Part shown: positions 23,706 through 32,665 of the stretch, in pieces
Position numbering within the stretch: the first letter of the stretch is position 1
How the letters are laid out: each line of letters opens with the position of its first letter
NCBI RefSeq assembly: GCF_000720115.1
Contig: NZ_JOIR01000001.1
Location: 124,001 to 188,000, forward strand
Reading direction: 5' to 3'
DNA length: 64,000 bases
Source of the DNA: Streptomyces sp. NRRL F-2580
GTDB lineage: Bacteria > Actinomycetota > Actinomycetes > Streptomycetales > Streptomycetaceae
Program-made: the position numbers and the translations under genes
Notes under the pieces: model-generated
Databases searched by the model: none
The model's input: only the letters and a program-made list of their open reading frames with translations
Told to the model about the DNA's origin: nothing

Positions 23706-24923
23706 GTGGTGGGTAAGCCGAAGGTCGTGCTGGGGGTCAGCGGCGGGATCGCCGCCTACAAGTCGTGCGAGCTGCTCCGCCTGCTGACAGAGTCCGGCCA
23801 CGATGTGCGGGTGGTGCCCACCGCGGCCTCCCTGAACTTCGTCGGCGAGGCGACCTGGGCCGCCCTGTCCGGGAACCCGGCCTCCACCGAGGTGTGGGAG
23901 TCCGTCCACGAGGTGCCGCACGTGCGCATCGGGCAGTCCGCCGACCTCGTCGTCGTCGCCCCGGCGACCGCCGACCTGCTGGCCAAGGCCGCCCACGGGC
24001 TCGCCGACGACCTCCTCACGAACACGCTGCTGACCGCCCGATGTCCGGTGGTCTTCGCCCCCGCCATGCACACCGAGATGTGGGAGCACCCGGCCACCCA
24101 GGAGAACGTGGCCACCCTGCGCCGGCGCGGCGCCCTCGTCATCGAGCCCGCGGTCGGCCGGCTCACCGGCAAGGACACCGGCAAGGGGCGGCTGCCCGAC
24201 CCGGCGGAGATCTACGAGGTGTGCCGCAGGGTCCTGGCGCGCGGGGTGGACGAGCCGGACCTCGTGGGGCGGCACGTGGTGATCAGCGCGGGCGGCACGC
24301 GGGAACCGCTGGACCCGGTCCGCTTCCTCGGCAACCGCTCCTCCGGCAAGCAGGGCTACGCGCTCGCCCGTACGGCCGTCGCCCGCGGGGCCCGCGTCAC
24401 CCTGGTGGCGGCCAACACCGCGCTGGCCGACCCGGCCGGGGCGGACGTCGTACGGGTGGGGACGGCGGTCCAGCTGCGGGAGGCCGTGCTCAAGGCGGCG
24501 GCGGACGCCGACGTCGTGGTGATGGCCGCCGCCGTGGCCGACTTCCGGCCCGCCGAGTACGCGGGCGGGAAGATCAAGAAGAAGGACGGGCAGGACCCCG
24601 CGCCGGTCGCCCTCGTGCGCAATCCGGACGTTCTGGCGGAGATCTCGGCCGACCGGGCCCGGGACGGGCAGGTCGTGGTGGGGTTCGCCGCGGAGACCGA
24701 CGACGTCCTCGCCAACGGCCGGGCCAAGCTCCTGCGCAAGGGATGTGATCTTCTCGTCGTGAACGAGGTCGGCGAAGCCCGCACCTTCGGTTCCGAGGAG
24801 AACGAAGCCGTCATCCTGGCCTCTGAGGGGTCGGAGATCCAGGTCCCCTATGGACCGAAGGAAGCCCTGGCCGAGGTCATTTGGGACCAGGTGTCCGTCC
24901 GGCTGGCGCCGCGACGCGCTTGA
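23706..24923 (+). CDS. coaBC: Bifunctional phosphopantothenoylcysteine decarboxylase/synthetase
   Basis: The 405-residue fusion performs two steps of coenzyme A synthesis. The N-terminal CoaC flavoprotein has VLGVSGGIAAYKSCELLR, the catalytic His in ESVHEVPHVRIGQSADL and the FAPAMHTEMWEHPATQ flap; the CoaB half from about residue 185 has HVVISAGGTREPLDPVRFLGN and the MAAAVADFRPAEY and KIKKKDG motifs. Start is one of two adjacent GTG codons; the first is given. Confidence 0.95.
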   Translation: MVGKPKVVLGVSGGIAAYKSCELLRLLTESGHDVRVVPTAASLNFVGEATWAALSGNPASTEVWESVHEVPHVRIGQSADLVVVAPATADLLAKAAHGLADDLLTNTLLTARCPVVFAPAMHTEMWEHPATQENVATLRRRGALVIEPAVGRLTGKDTGKGRLPDPAEIYEVCRRVLARGVDEPDLVGRHVVISAGGTREPLDPVRFLGNRSSGKQGYALARTAVARGARVTLVAANTALADPAGADVVRVGTAVQLREAVLKAAADADVVVMAAAVADFRPAEYAGGKIKKKDGQDPAPVALVRNPDVLAEISADRARDGQVVVGFAAETDDVLANGRAKLLRKGCDLLVVNEVGEARTFGSEENEAVILASEGSEIQVPYGPKEALAEVIWDQVSVRLAPRRA

Positions 24924-25119
24924 GCCGATTGCCCTTCTCCTGGTCACCTCCGTGGGTCAGAATGAGGTGCCGCAGGTCACACGGCTCCCATAAGGCGAGA
25001 CGGGTGGTCCCGGAAACGGTGGCGACCGATAAACTGCACCAGGAACGTGATCGGGCGCAGCCCCCGGTGTGGTTCCGCCAAATGATCAGCCAGCAGCCGC
25101 TGCAACCCCAGGGAGCGTT
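24924..25119 (+). promoter_or_regulatory. metK upstream leader, no recognised riboswitch
   Basis: About 200 bases precede metK. I looked for SAM-binding RNA motifs and did not find a convincing SAM-I, SAM-II or SAM-IV core, although ATAAGGCGAGACGGG and GGTCCCGGAAACGGTGGCG can form short helices. The promoter is probably here. Confidence 0.4.
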
Positions 25120-26328
25120 GTGTCCCGTCGTCTGTTTACCTCGGAGTCCGTGACCGAGGGCCACCCCGACAAGATCGCTGACCAGATCAGCGACACGATC
25201 CTCGACGCGCTCCTCTCCGAGGACCCGACCTCGCGCGTGGCCGTGGAGACCCTCATCACCACCGGTCTCGTGCACATCGCGGGCGAGGTGACGACGAAGG
25301 CCTACGCGCCGATCGCGCAGCTCGTCCGGGAGAAGATCCTCGAGATCGGCTACGACTCCTCGAAGAAGGGCTTCGACGGCGCCTCGTGCGGCGTGTCGGT
25401 GTCCATCGGTGCCCAGTCCCCTGACATCGCGCAGGGCGTCGACACCGCCTACGAGAAGCGGGTCGAGGGCGACGAGGACGAGCTCGACAAGCAGGGCGCG
25501 GGCGACCAGGGCCTGATGTTCGGCTACGCCTGCGACGAGACCCCCGAGCTCATGCCGCTCCCGATCCACATCGCGCACCGGCTGTCCAAGCGGCTCTCCG
25601 AGGTCCGCAAGAACGGGACCATCCCGTACCTGCGCCCCGACGGCAAGACCCAGGTCACCATCGAGTACGACGGCGACAAGGCCGTGCGCCTGGACACCGT
25701 CGTGGTCTCCTCGCAGCACGCCTCGGACATCGACCTGGACTCGCTGCTCGCTCCGGACATCCGCGAGTTCGTCGTCGAGCACGTGCTGGCCCAGCTCGTC
25801 GAGGACGGCATCAAGCTCGACACCGAGGGCTACCGCCTGCTGGTCAACCCGACCGGCCGTTTCGAGATCGGCGGCCCGATGGGCGACGCCGGCCTGACCG
25901 GCCGCAAGATCATCATCGACACCTACGGCGGCATGGCCCGCCACGGCGGCGGCGCGTTCTCCGGCAAGGACCCGTCCAAGGTCGACCGCTCCGCCGCCTA
26001 CGCCATGCGCTGGGTCGCCAAGAACGTCGTGGCCGCCGGCCTCGCCTCGCGCTGCGAGGTCCAGGTCGCGTACGCCATCGGCAAGGCAGAGCCCGTCGGT
26101 CTCTTCGTCGAGACCTTCGGCACCGCCAAGGTCGAGGTCCAGAAGATCGAGGACGCGATCGGCGAGGTCTTCGACCTGCGCCCGGCCGCGATCATCCGCG
26201 ACCTGGACCTGCTGCGCCCGATCTACGCGCAGACCGCCGCCTACGGCCACTTCGGCCGTGAGCTGCCGGACTTCACCTGGGAGCGCACCGACCGCGTCGA
26301 CGCGCTGCGCACGGCCGCCGGTCTGTAA
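25120..26328 (+). CDS. metK: S-adenosylmethionine synthase
   Basis: The 402-residue enzyme makes SAM from methionine and ATP. It begins [22 protein letters not shown] and has [13 protein letters not shown] and [16 protein letters not shown], the two hallmark motifs. I chose the GTG at 25120 with GGGAG upstream; the extra 17 codons before it are unrelated. In Streptomyces extra SAM strongly affects antibiotic production. Confidence 0.96.
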   Translation: MSRRLFTSESVTEGHPDKIADQISDTILDALLSEDPTSRVAVETLITTGLVHIAGEVTTKAYAPIAQLVREKILEIGYDSSKKGFDGASCGVSVSIGAQSPDIAQGVDTAYEKRVEGDEDELDKQGAGDQGLMFGYACDETPELMPLPIHIAHRLSKRLSEVRKNGTIPYLRPDGKTQVTIEYDGDKAVRLDTVVVSSQHASDIDLDSLLAPDIREFVVEHVLAQLVEDGIKLDTEGYRLLVNPTGRFEIGGPMGDAGLTGRKIIIDTYGGMARHGGGAFSGKDPSKVDRSAAYAMRWVAKNVVAAGLASRCEVQVAYAIGKAEPVGLFVETFGTAKVEVQKIEDAIGEVFDLRPAAIIRDLDLLRPIYAQTAAYGHFGRELPDFTWERTDRVDALRTAAGL

Positions 26329-26349
26329 GCACCACCGCTCGTAGGCGCT

Positions 26350-26381
26350 CGGCCCCGGACCTCCTGGTCCGGGGCCGTTCG
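26350..26381 (+). terminator. Intrinsic terminator after metK
   Basis: A 12-base-pair stem (CGGCCCCGGACC / GGTCCGGGGCCG) with loop TCCT followed by TTCG. Confidence 0.8.
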
Positions 26382-26421
26382 CATGCCGTGGCTGTCGGTG
26401 GGGTTTGGTAAGAATGCTGAT

Positions 26422-28521
26422 GTGAGCAGCGCGAACGATTCCCAGCCGGAGCAGCTCGCACTGATCCGGGAGATGGTCGCCGAGGCGAAGGCCAAGGCGC
26501 CCAAGGCGAAGCCGCGCACCTGGCGGGGGGCCGCCCTGGCCGAGGAACTGCCGGTCGCCCGGGTCCTCGTGAACAAGGGCGTGCTCCACCTCGACAGGAC
26601 CTTCGACTACGCCGTGCCCGCCGAGCTCTCCGAGGCCGCCCAGCCCGGCGTCCGCGTCCGCGTCCGCTTCGGCGCCGGCTCCCACCACGTACGCGGGGGC
26701 CGCCGCGAGGGCGGCAGCCTCATCGACGGGTTCATCGTCGAGCGCCGCGCCGAGTCCGACTACAACGGGGCGCTCGCCGCGCTCGCCCAGGTGGTCTCGC
26801 CCGAGGTGGTCCTCAGCCCCCGCATGCTCGCCCTCGCCCGGGCCGTCGCCGACCGGTACGCGGGCAGCCTCGCCGACGTGCTCCAGCTCGCCCTGCCCGC
26901 GCGGAGCGCCAAGGCCGAGGCCAAGCCCTCGCCGGAGCCGCTGCCCCCGCCCGCCGCGCCCGAGCCCGCCGGCTGGGAGCGGTACGGCGCCGGGCCCGCC
27001 TTCCTGCGGGCCCTGGCCACCGGAGCCGCCCCCCGCGCCGTGTGGACCGCCCTGCCCGGCCCCGGCTGGGCCGACGAACTCGCCCGCGCCATGGCCGCCA
27101 CCCTCGCCTCCGGGCGCGGCGCCCTCGCCGTGGTCCCCGACGGGCGCACCGCCGCCCGGGTCGACCAGGCGCTGACCGCCCTGCTCGGCGAGGGACGGCA
27201 CGCGCTGCTGACCGCCGAGTCCGGACCCGAGAAGCGCTACCGCCAGTGGCTCGCCGTGAACCGGGGCTCGGTGCGCGCCGTCATCGGGACCCGGGCGGCG
27301 ATGTTCGCCCCCGTACGGGACCTCGGACTGGTCGCCGTCTGGGACGACGGCGACTCCAGCCACAGCGACGACAACGCCCCCTTCCCGCACGTCCGGGAGG
27401 TGCTGGAACTGCGCGCGGTCAGCGACGGCTGCGCCTTCCTGGCCGGGAGCACGAGCTGCACCGTGGAGGCGGCGCAGCTGGTCGAGTCGGGCTGGGCCCG
27501 GCCGCTCGTCGCGAGCCGCGAGACGGTACGGGCCTGCGCCCCCCGGATCCGGACCGTGGGCGACGAGCTGCTCGCCCGCGACGAGGCCGCCCGCGCCGCG
27601 CGACTGCCGAGCCTGGCGTGGGAGACCGTACGGGAGGGGCTGAAGACCGGGCCCGTGCTCGTCCAGGTGCCCCGGCGGGGCTACGTCCCGCGACTGGCGT
27701 GCGAGCGCTGCCGGACCCCCGCCCGCTGCTCGGTCTGCGCGGGCCCCCTGGAGGCCCCCGACGAGCGGGACCTGCAGTGCGGGTGGTGCGGGCGCGCCGA
27801 GCCGGCCTGGCACTGCGAGGAGTGCGGCTCGTTCCGGCTGCGCGCCCAGGTGGTCGGCGCCCGGCGGACGGCCGAGGAGCTGGGCCGGGCCTTCCCGGCC
27901 GTGCCCGTACGGACTTCCGGGCGCGACCACGTGCTCGACGAGGTGCCGGACCGGCCGGCGCTGGTGGTGTGCACGCCGGGCGCCGAGCCGGTGGCGGCCG
28001 GCGCCGGGTACGCGGCCGCGCTGCTCCTCGACGGCTGGGCCATGCTGACCCGGCCCGACCTGCGCGCGGGCGAGGACGCGCTGCGGCGGTGGATCACGGC
28101 CGCCTCGCTCGTCCGGGGCGACGGGCAGGTCGTGGTGGTCGCCGAGCCGACGCTGCGGCCGGTCCAGGCGCTCGTACGGTGGGACCCGGTGGGCCACGCC
28201 GTCCGGGAGCTCGCGGAGCGGGCCCAGCTCGGCTTCCCGCCGGTCTCGCGGATGGCGGCCGTGGCCGGGCGGGGCGAGGCGGTGGAGGCCTTCCTGGCCG
28301 GCGCCGGGCTGCCGCCGGACGCGGAGATCCTGGGCCCGGTCCCGATACCGGGGCGGCGCGGGGAGCGGTCCCCGGGCGAGCGGGCGCTGGTCCGCGTCCC
28401 GCCGGGCAGCGGCGCGGCCCTGGCGGCCGCCCTGAAGACCGCGCAGGCGGCCCGGATGGCACGGGGCGTCGCGGCGGCCGACGCGGTGCGGGTCCGGATC
28501 GACCCGCCGGACATCGGCTGA
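26422..28521 (+). CDS. priA: Actinobacterial PriA-like primosomal protein, helicase motifs lost
   Basis: The protein (about 699 residues from the GTG at 26422) matches PriA in length and layout: N-terminal 3'-DNA-end binding domain with PVARVLVNKGVLHLDRTFDY, a central ATPase-like region, and a Zn-binding insert with CxxC pairs (LACERCRTPARCSVC, CGWCG, CEECG). The Walker A lysine motif is absent (TALPGPGWADELARA in its place) and the DEEH box reads VWDDGDSS. It is therefore probably a non-helicase replication-restart protein, a known actinobacterial feature. The start is uncertain by some 13 codons. Confidence 0.85.
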   Translation: MSSANDSQPEQLALIREMVAEAKAKAPKAKPRTWRGAALAEELPVARVLVNKGVLHLDRTFDYAVPAELSEAAQPGVRVRVRFGAGSHHVRGGRREGGSLIDGFIVERRAESDYNGALAALAQVVSPEVVLSPRMLALARAVADRYAGSLADVLQLALPARSAKAEAKPSPEPLPPPAAPEPAGWERYGAGPAFLRALATGAAPRAVWTALPGPGWADELARAMAATLASGRGALAVVPDGRTAARVDQALTALLGEGRHALLTAESGPEKRYRQWLAVNRGSVRAVIGTRAAMFAPVRDLGLVAVWDDGDSSHSDDNAPFPHVREVLELRAVSDGCAFLAGSTSCTVEAAQLVESGWARPLVASRETVRACAPRIRTVGDELLARDEAARAARLPSLAWETVREGLKTGPVLVQVPRRGYVPRLACERCRTPARCSVCAGPLEAPDERDLQCGWCGRAEPAWHCEECGSFRLRAQVVGARRTAEELGRAFPAVPVRTSGRDHVLDEVPDRPALVVCTPGAEPVAAGAGYAAALLLDGWAMLTRPDLRAGEDALRRWITAASLVRGDGQVVVVAEPTLRPVQALVRWDPVGHAVRELAERAQLGFPPVSRMAAVAGRGEAVEAFLAGAGLPPDAEILGPVPIPGRRGERSPGERALVRVPPGSGAALAAALKTAQAARMARGVAAADAVRVRIDPPDIG

Positions 28522-28544
28522 CCGGACGGGCAGCACACGCGGAA

Positions 28545-28582
28545 GCCCCCGGCGGGAGACGCTGGGTCGTCCCGCCGGGGGC
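28545..28582. terminator. Bidirectional hairpin between priA and convergent gene
   Basis: Perfect 13-base-pair stem GCCCCCGGCGGGA / TCCCGCCGGGGGC with a 12-base loop. It serves the two converging genes. Confidence 0.75.
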
Positions 28583-28650
28583 GGATTCAGGCGCGGCGAG
28601 CGGCGGCGGCCGGCCGTCGGGGGTCGGCGTCCCGGCGGCAGGACACGAGG

Positions 28651-29199
28651 TCAGCCGTTGCGCGGACCGGGGAAGGCGGGGGAGCGCGGGGCCTCCCCGA
28701 GGCTCCGGCCCGGGTTCCCCCCGGCCGCCGCCTGGGCCTCCTCGCGCACCGGCTGCGGCGGCACGGAGCGGGCGGCCGGCACGGTGGGCAGCGGCCCCAT
28801 GGTCCGGGTGGTCGTGCCCTCGGCCAGCGGCTCCGCGGACTCGGCGGACTGCGCCCGCCGGGCGCCGTAGCGGCGGTGCACGGCCTGCTTGGTGACGCCG
28901 AGCGCCGAACCGACCGCGTCCCACGAGAAACCGAGCGAGCGGTCGAAGTCCACCGCGGCGGTGACCAGTGTCTCGACGCTGTCCCGCAGCTCCTGCGCGA
29001 GGCGGACGGTGGGCGCGGGTGCCCGGCCGTAGACGACGAAGCCCGTGGAGGGACCGGAGCGGCGCGGGCGGTACACGTTGCCGAGCTGGGCGGTGAGCGT
29101 ACGCAGGGCATCCACCTGCCGGCGAACCCGCTCGATGTCCCGTACCAGGAGGTGCAGGCTGGCCCGGGCTTGGGCGTCGTGGGTGGCGTGGTCGGCCAT
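28651..29199 (-). CDS. HTH-containing protein of unknown role, Streptomyces-conserved type
   Basis: The 182-residue protein has a helical N-terminal half ([21 protein letters not shown]), then [22 protein letters not shown], a helix-turn-helix of the type found in small regulators, and a disordered Pro/Ala tail of about 55 residues. It probably binds DNA, target unknown. It starts with ATG behind GAGAGG and is divergent from fmt. The position between priA and fmt is conserved in the genus as far as I know. Confidence 0.7.
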   Translation of the reverse strand: MADHATHDAQARASLHLLVRDIERVRRQVDALRTLTAQLGNVYRPRRSGPSTGFVVYGRAPAPTVRLAQELRDSVETLVTAAVDFDRSLGFSWDAVGSALGVTKQAVHRRYGARRAQSAESAEPLAEGTTTRTMGPLPTVPAARSVPPQPVREEAQAAAGGNPGRSLGEAPRSPAFPGPRNG

Positions 29200-29493
29200 G
29201 AAGAAGCCTCTCGAACCGGTGCTGAAGGGCGGATCGGGCCGCAGACACCGTTCACACGCGGCCCGTTTTGGTCAATCTCTCTTGACCAACGCGCCACCCG
29301 TCGCCCAGGTCACGCTGTGGGGGCGTGTCGGCATATGCGAGAGGCGCGCGCGTGTGCGTACGCCCCCTCACGGCGCAGGTGATCCATGGTGAGCGCCGGG
29401 CGGACCCGAGCCGGACGACCTTCGGGCGGCCCCCGGGCGCCCGCCCCATAGACTGGTGCGCTGCTGACAGCCGAGATAGCGAGGTAGGACCCA

Positions 29494-30438
29494 GTGAAGC
29501 TCGTCTTCGCAGGCACCCCCGAGGTCGCCGTACCCGCCCTGGACGCCCTGATCGCCTCCGGGCGGCACGAGGTCGCCGCCGTCGTCACCCGGCCCGACGC
29601 ACCGGCCGGCCGCGGCCGCCGGCTCGTCGCCAGCCCGGTCGCCGAGCGCGCCGAGGAAGCGGGCATCGAGGTCCTCAAGCCCGCACGGCCGCGCGACCCC
29701 GACTTCCAGGCCCGGCTGCGCGAGATCGCCCCGGACTGCTGCCCGGTGGTCGCCTACGGGGCCCTGCTCCCCAAGAGCGCCCTCGACATCCCCAAGCACG
29801 GATGGGTCAACCTGCACTTCTCGCTGCTGCCCGCCTGGCGCGGCGCCGCGCCCGTCCAGCACTCGATCATGGCGGGCGACCAGGTCACCGGCGCGTCCAC
29901 CTTCCTCATCGAGGAGGGCCTGGACTCCGGCCCGGTCTACGGCATCCTCACCGAGGAGATCCGCCCGACCGACACCAGCGGCGACCTGCTCACACGGCTG
30001 GCCTTCGCCGGCTCCGGGCTGCTGGCCGCCACCATGGACGGCATCGAGGACGGCACCCTGCGCGCCGTCGCGCAGCCCGCCGACGGCATCTCCCTCGCGC
30101 CCAAGATCACCGTCGAGGACGCCCGCCTCGACTGGACGGCCCCCGCGATGCGCGCCGACCGCGTGGTGCGCGGCTGCACGCCGGCCCCGGGCGCCTGGAC
30201 CGTCTTCCGCGGGGAGCGGCTCAAGCTGATCTCGCTGGGCCCGGTGGCCGACCGCACCGACCTGGCGCCCGGCGAGCTCGCCCCGGCCAAGAACCACGTC
30301 CACGTGGGCACCGGCTCGCACGCCGTGGAGCTGCTGTGGGTGCAGCCCCAGGGCAAGAAGCCGATGCGCGCCGCAGACTGGGCCCGCGGGGTGCGGATCG
30401 CGCCCGGCGAGCGGCTCGGCGGGGCCGACGTAGGCTGA
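29494..30438 (+). CDS. fmt: Methionyl-tRNA formyltransferase
   Basis: The 314-residue enzyme formylates initiator Met-tRNA using 10-formyl-THF. The catalytic part has [38 protein letters not shown] (catalytic His and Arg loop) and [14 protein letters not shown]; the C-terminal tRNA-binding OB domain follows. It starts with GTG after AGGTAGGA. A tandem repeat separates it from rsmB. Confidence 0.95.
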   Translation: MKLVFAGTPEVAVPALDALIASGRHEVAAVVTRPDAPAGRGRRLVASPVAERAEEAGIEVLKPARPRDPDFQARLREIAPDCCPVVAYGALLPKSALDIPKHGWVNLHFSLLPAWRGAAPVQHSIMAGDQVTGASTFLIEEGLDSGPVYGILTEEIRPTDTSGDLLTRLAFAGSGLLAATMDGIEDGTLRAVAQPADGISLAPKITVEDARLDWTAPAMRADRVVRGCTPAPGAWTVFRGERLKLISLGPVADRTDLAPGELAPAKNHVHVGTGSHAVELLWVQPQGKKPMRAADWARGVRIAPGERLGGADVG

Positions 30439-30534
30439 ATCCAGCCGAGCCGAATCCGGCCGCGCCGTCCTCGCGGCGGCGCGGGACCCGGGACCGTACG
30501 GGCCGACGCCCCGCCGGGGCGGTCGCCCGCCGCC

Positions 30535-30612
30535 CTTGCACCCCGTGACCGCAGCACCTCGTGACCGCAGCACCTCATGACCGCAGCACCTCGTAAACCC
30601 GGAGCACCTTTC
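30535..30612. repeat. 16-base tandem repeat between fmt and rsmB
   Basis: Unit GCAGCACCTCGTGACC: copies at 30551-30566 and 30567-30582 (CATGACC), a divergent copy at 30583-30599 (CGTAAACC), with degenerate half-copies on both sides (CACCCCGTGACC before, GGAGCACCTTTCACG after). The last unit supplies the GGAGCACC ribosome site of rsmB, so the repeat may have grown from it. Confidence 0.85.
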
Positions 30613-30614
30613 AC

Positions 30615-32075
30615 GTGAGCGAACAGCCCCGTCCCCGTCGCAACCCCGCAGGCCAGCGGCAGGCCAAGCCGCACCGGCGGCCCCAGAAGGACCCCGTCCG
30701 GATGCTGGCCTTCGAGGTGCTGCGGGCGGTGGGCGAGCGCGACGCCTACGCGAACCTCGTCCTGCCGCCGCTGCTGAAGAAGGCCCGCCAGGACGAGAGC
30801 TTCCAGGCACGCGACGCGGCACTGGCCACCGAGCTGGTCTACGGGACGCTGCGCCGGCAGGGCACCTACGACGCCGTCATCAAGGCGTGCATCGACCGGC
30901 CGCTGCGGGAGGTGGACCCGCCGGTGCTCGACGTGCTCTCGCTCGGCGCGCACCAGCTGCTCGGCACCCGCATCCCCACGCACGCCGCGGTCTCCGCGAG
31001 CGTGGAGCTGGCCCGGGTGGTGCTCGGGGACGGGCGCGCCAAGTTCGTGAACGCCGTGCTGCGGAAGATCGCCGCGCACGATCTGGACGGCTGGCTGGAG
31101 CGGGTCGCACCGCCGTACGAGGACGACGCCGAGGAACACCTCGCGGTGTACCACTCGCACCCCCGGTGGATCGTCAGCGCCCTGTGGGACGCGCTGGGCG
31201 GCGGCCGCGCCGGCATCGAGGACCTGCTGGAGGCCGACAACGAGCGGCCCGAGGTGACCCTGGTCGCCCGCCCCGGCCGGTCCACCCCGCAGGAGCTGCT
31301 GGACGCGGTCGGCGAGGACTCGGCGCTGCCCGGGCGCTGGTCGCCGTACGCCGTCCGGATGGCCGAGGGCGGCGAGCCCGGCGCGCTGGAGGCGGTGCGC
31401 GAGGGCCGCGCCGGAGTGCAGGACGAGGGCAGCCAGCTGGTGGCGATGGCCCTGGCGGCGGTGCCGGTCGAAGGCAGCGACGAGCGCTGGCTCGACGGCT
31501 GCGCGGGCCCCGGCGGCAAGGCGGCGCTGCTCGCCGCGCTCGCCGCGCAGCGCGGAGCCTTCCTGCTCGCCTCGGAGAAGCAGCCGCACCGGGCGCGGCT
31601 CGTGGAGCGCGCCCTCGCGGGCAACCCGGGCCCCTACCAGGTCATCACGGCGGACGGCACCCGTCCGCCGTGGCGGCCGGGCTCCTTCGACCGCGTCCTG
31701 ATGGACGTCCCCTGCACGGGCCTGGGCGCGCTCCGCCGTCGCCCGGAGGCCCGCTGGCGCCGCCGCCCGCAGGACCTGGAGGGCTTCGCGCCGCTCCAGC
31801 GCGGACTGCTGCGCGAAGCGCTGTCGGCGGTGCGGGTGGGCGGCGTCGTGGGCTACGCGACGTGCTCGCCGCACCTGGCCGAGACCCGGGTCGTCGTGGA
31901 CGACGTCCTGAAGGGGCGCGGCGCGGGAGCCTCGCCGGTGTCGGCGGAGCTGATCGACGCGCGGCCGTTCATGTCGGGCGTACCGGGTCTGGGCGACGGC
32001 CCGGACGTCCAGCTGTGGCCCCACCTGCACGGAACGGACGCGATGTACCTGGCACTGCTGAGGCGCACGGCGTAG
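30615..32075 (+). CDS. rsmB: 16S rRNA (cytosine-967-C5)-methyltransferase
   Basis: The 486-residue protein has an N-terminal NusB-like RNA-binding domain (to about 190) and a Rossmann methyltransferase domain. The two cysteines of m5C methyltransferases are C367 in MDVPCTGLGALRRRPEARWR and C417 in GYATCSPHLAETR, and the SAM site is WLDGCAGPGGKAALLAA. It starts with GTG after GGAGCACC. In related genomes rpe follows closely; here a three-gene cassette intervenes. Confidence 0.94.
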   Translation: MSEQPRPRRNPAGQRQAKPHRRPQKDPVRMLAFEVLRAVGERDAYANLVLPPLLKKARQDESFQARDAALATELVYGTLRRQGTYDAVIKACIDRPLREVDPPVLDVLSLGAHQLLGTRIPTHAAVSASVELARVVLGDGRAKFVNAVLRKIAAHDLDGWLERVAPPYEDDAEEHLAVYHSHPRWIVSALWDALGGGRAGIEDLLEADNERPEVTLVARPGRSTPQELLDAVGEDSALPGRWSPYAVRMAEGGEPGALEAVREGRAGVQDEGSQLVAMALAAVPVEGSDERWLDGCAGPGGKAALLAALAAQRGAFLLASEKQPHRARLVERALAGNPGPYQVITADGTRPPWRPGSFDRVLMDVPCTGLGALRRRPEARWRRRPQDLEGFAPLQRGLLREALSAVRVGGVVGYATCSPHLAETRVVVDDVLKGRGAGASPVSAELIDARPFMSGVPGLGDGPDVQLWPHLHGTDAMYLALLRRTA

Positions 32076-32202
32076 CGCCGGGCCCCGATTCCCCGACCCC
32101 CGAGAGGGGCGGGCGCCTAGGTACGGGTACTCATGAGCCGTGCCTCGGTGCGATGTAGTGTTCCCGGCTGGTGTGATCAACGGGACAACGGGGGCTGCGC
32201 GC

Positions 32203-32658
32203 ATGGCGTGGGACGAGTGGGAACAGATCAAGGCCGGTGAGGGCGAGGGGCACGTGGGCATGAGGCTCAACCATGTGCCCTCCGATCCCGGCACCGGCGG
32301 CCCGAGCGCCGTGACGGGAGGCCTCCAGTCCAGCAAGAAGGCGTGGACCACGGCCGCCGAGGGCGTGGGCTCCCTCCGCCCGACCCTCGGCACCGCGCTC
32401 ACCAAGCTAGAGAACGGGCAGACCGGCATCGGCTCGACCGCCGGGTGTCTGAGCGCGGCCGCGCACAAGGACGTCTACGACTCCTGGAAGAAGTACGCCG
32501 AGAGCGTCAGCGAGCGGTGCGGCGCGCTCCAGGGTGTCCTGGACCAGGTGGGCCGCGACGTGCTGACGACCGACGAGGGCGTCCAGGCGGAGATGGACAG
32601 GCTGAACCACACGTACGCGGACACGGACGCCGTCGGCGGCCAGGCCAAGGGTCGGTGA
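32203..32658 (+). CDS. Small helical protein, possible WXG/ESX-like secretion partner
   Basis: The 151-residue protein has an N-terminal MAWDEWEQIKAGE and a later coil-forming section VYDSWKKYAESVSERCGALQGVLDQ, reminiscent of WXG100-type or antigen-like partners of actinobacterial type VII substrates, though the exact WxG turn is not present. No signal peptide. It is followed eight bases later by a large hydrolase gene on the same strand and is probably its partner. I chose the ATG giving MAWDEW because the upstream frame adds residues without a ribosome site. Confidence 0.65.
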   Translation: MAWDEWEQIKAGEGEGHVGMRLNHVPSDPGTGGPSAVTGGLQSSKKAWTTAAEGVGSLRPTLGTALTKLENGQTGIGSTAGCLSAAAHKDVYDSWKKYAESVSERCGALQGVLDQVGRDVLTTDEGVQAEMDRLNHTYADTDAVGGQAKGR

Positions 32659-32665
32659 CGGCGCG

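Noticed and set aside
24924..25119. SAM riboswitch ahead of metK
   Set aside because: I could not match the conserved core of SAM-I, II or IV; only short generic helices can be drawn.
24877..28536. A 1219-codon minus-strand open frame over metK and priA
   Set aside because: Same GC-driven shadow effect; no ribosome site and no similarity.
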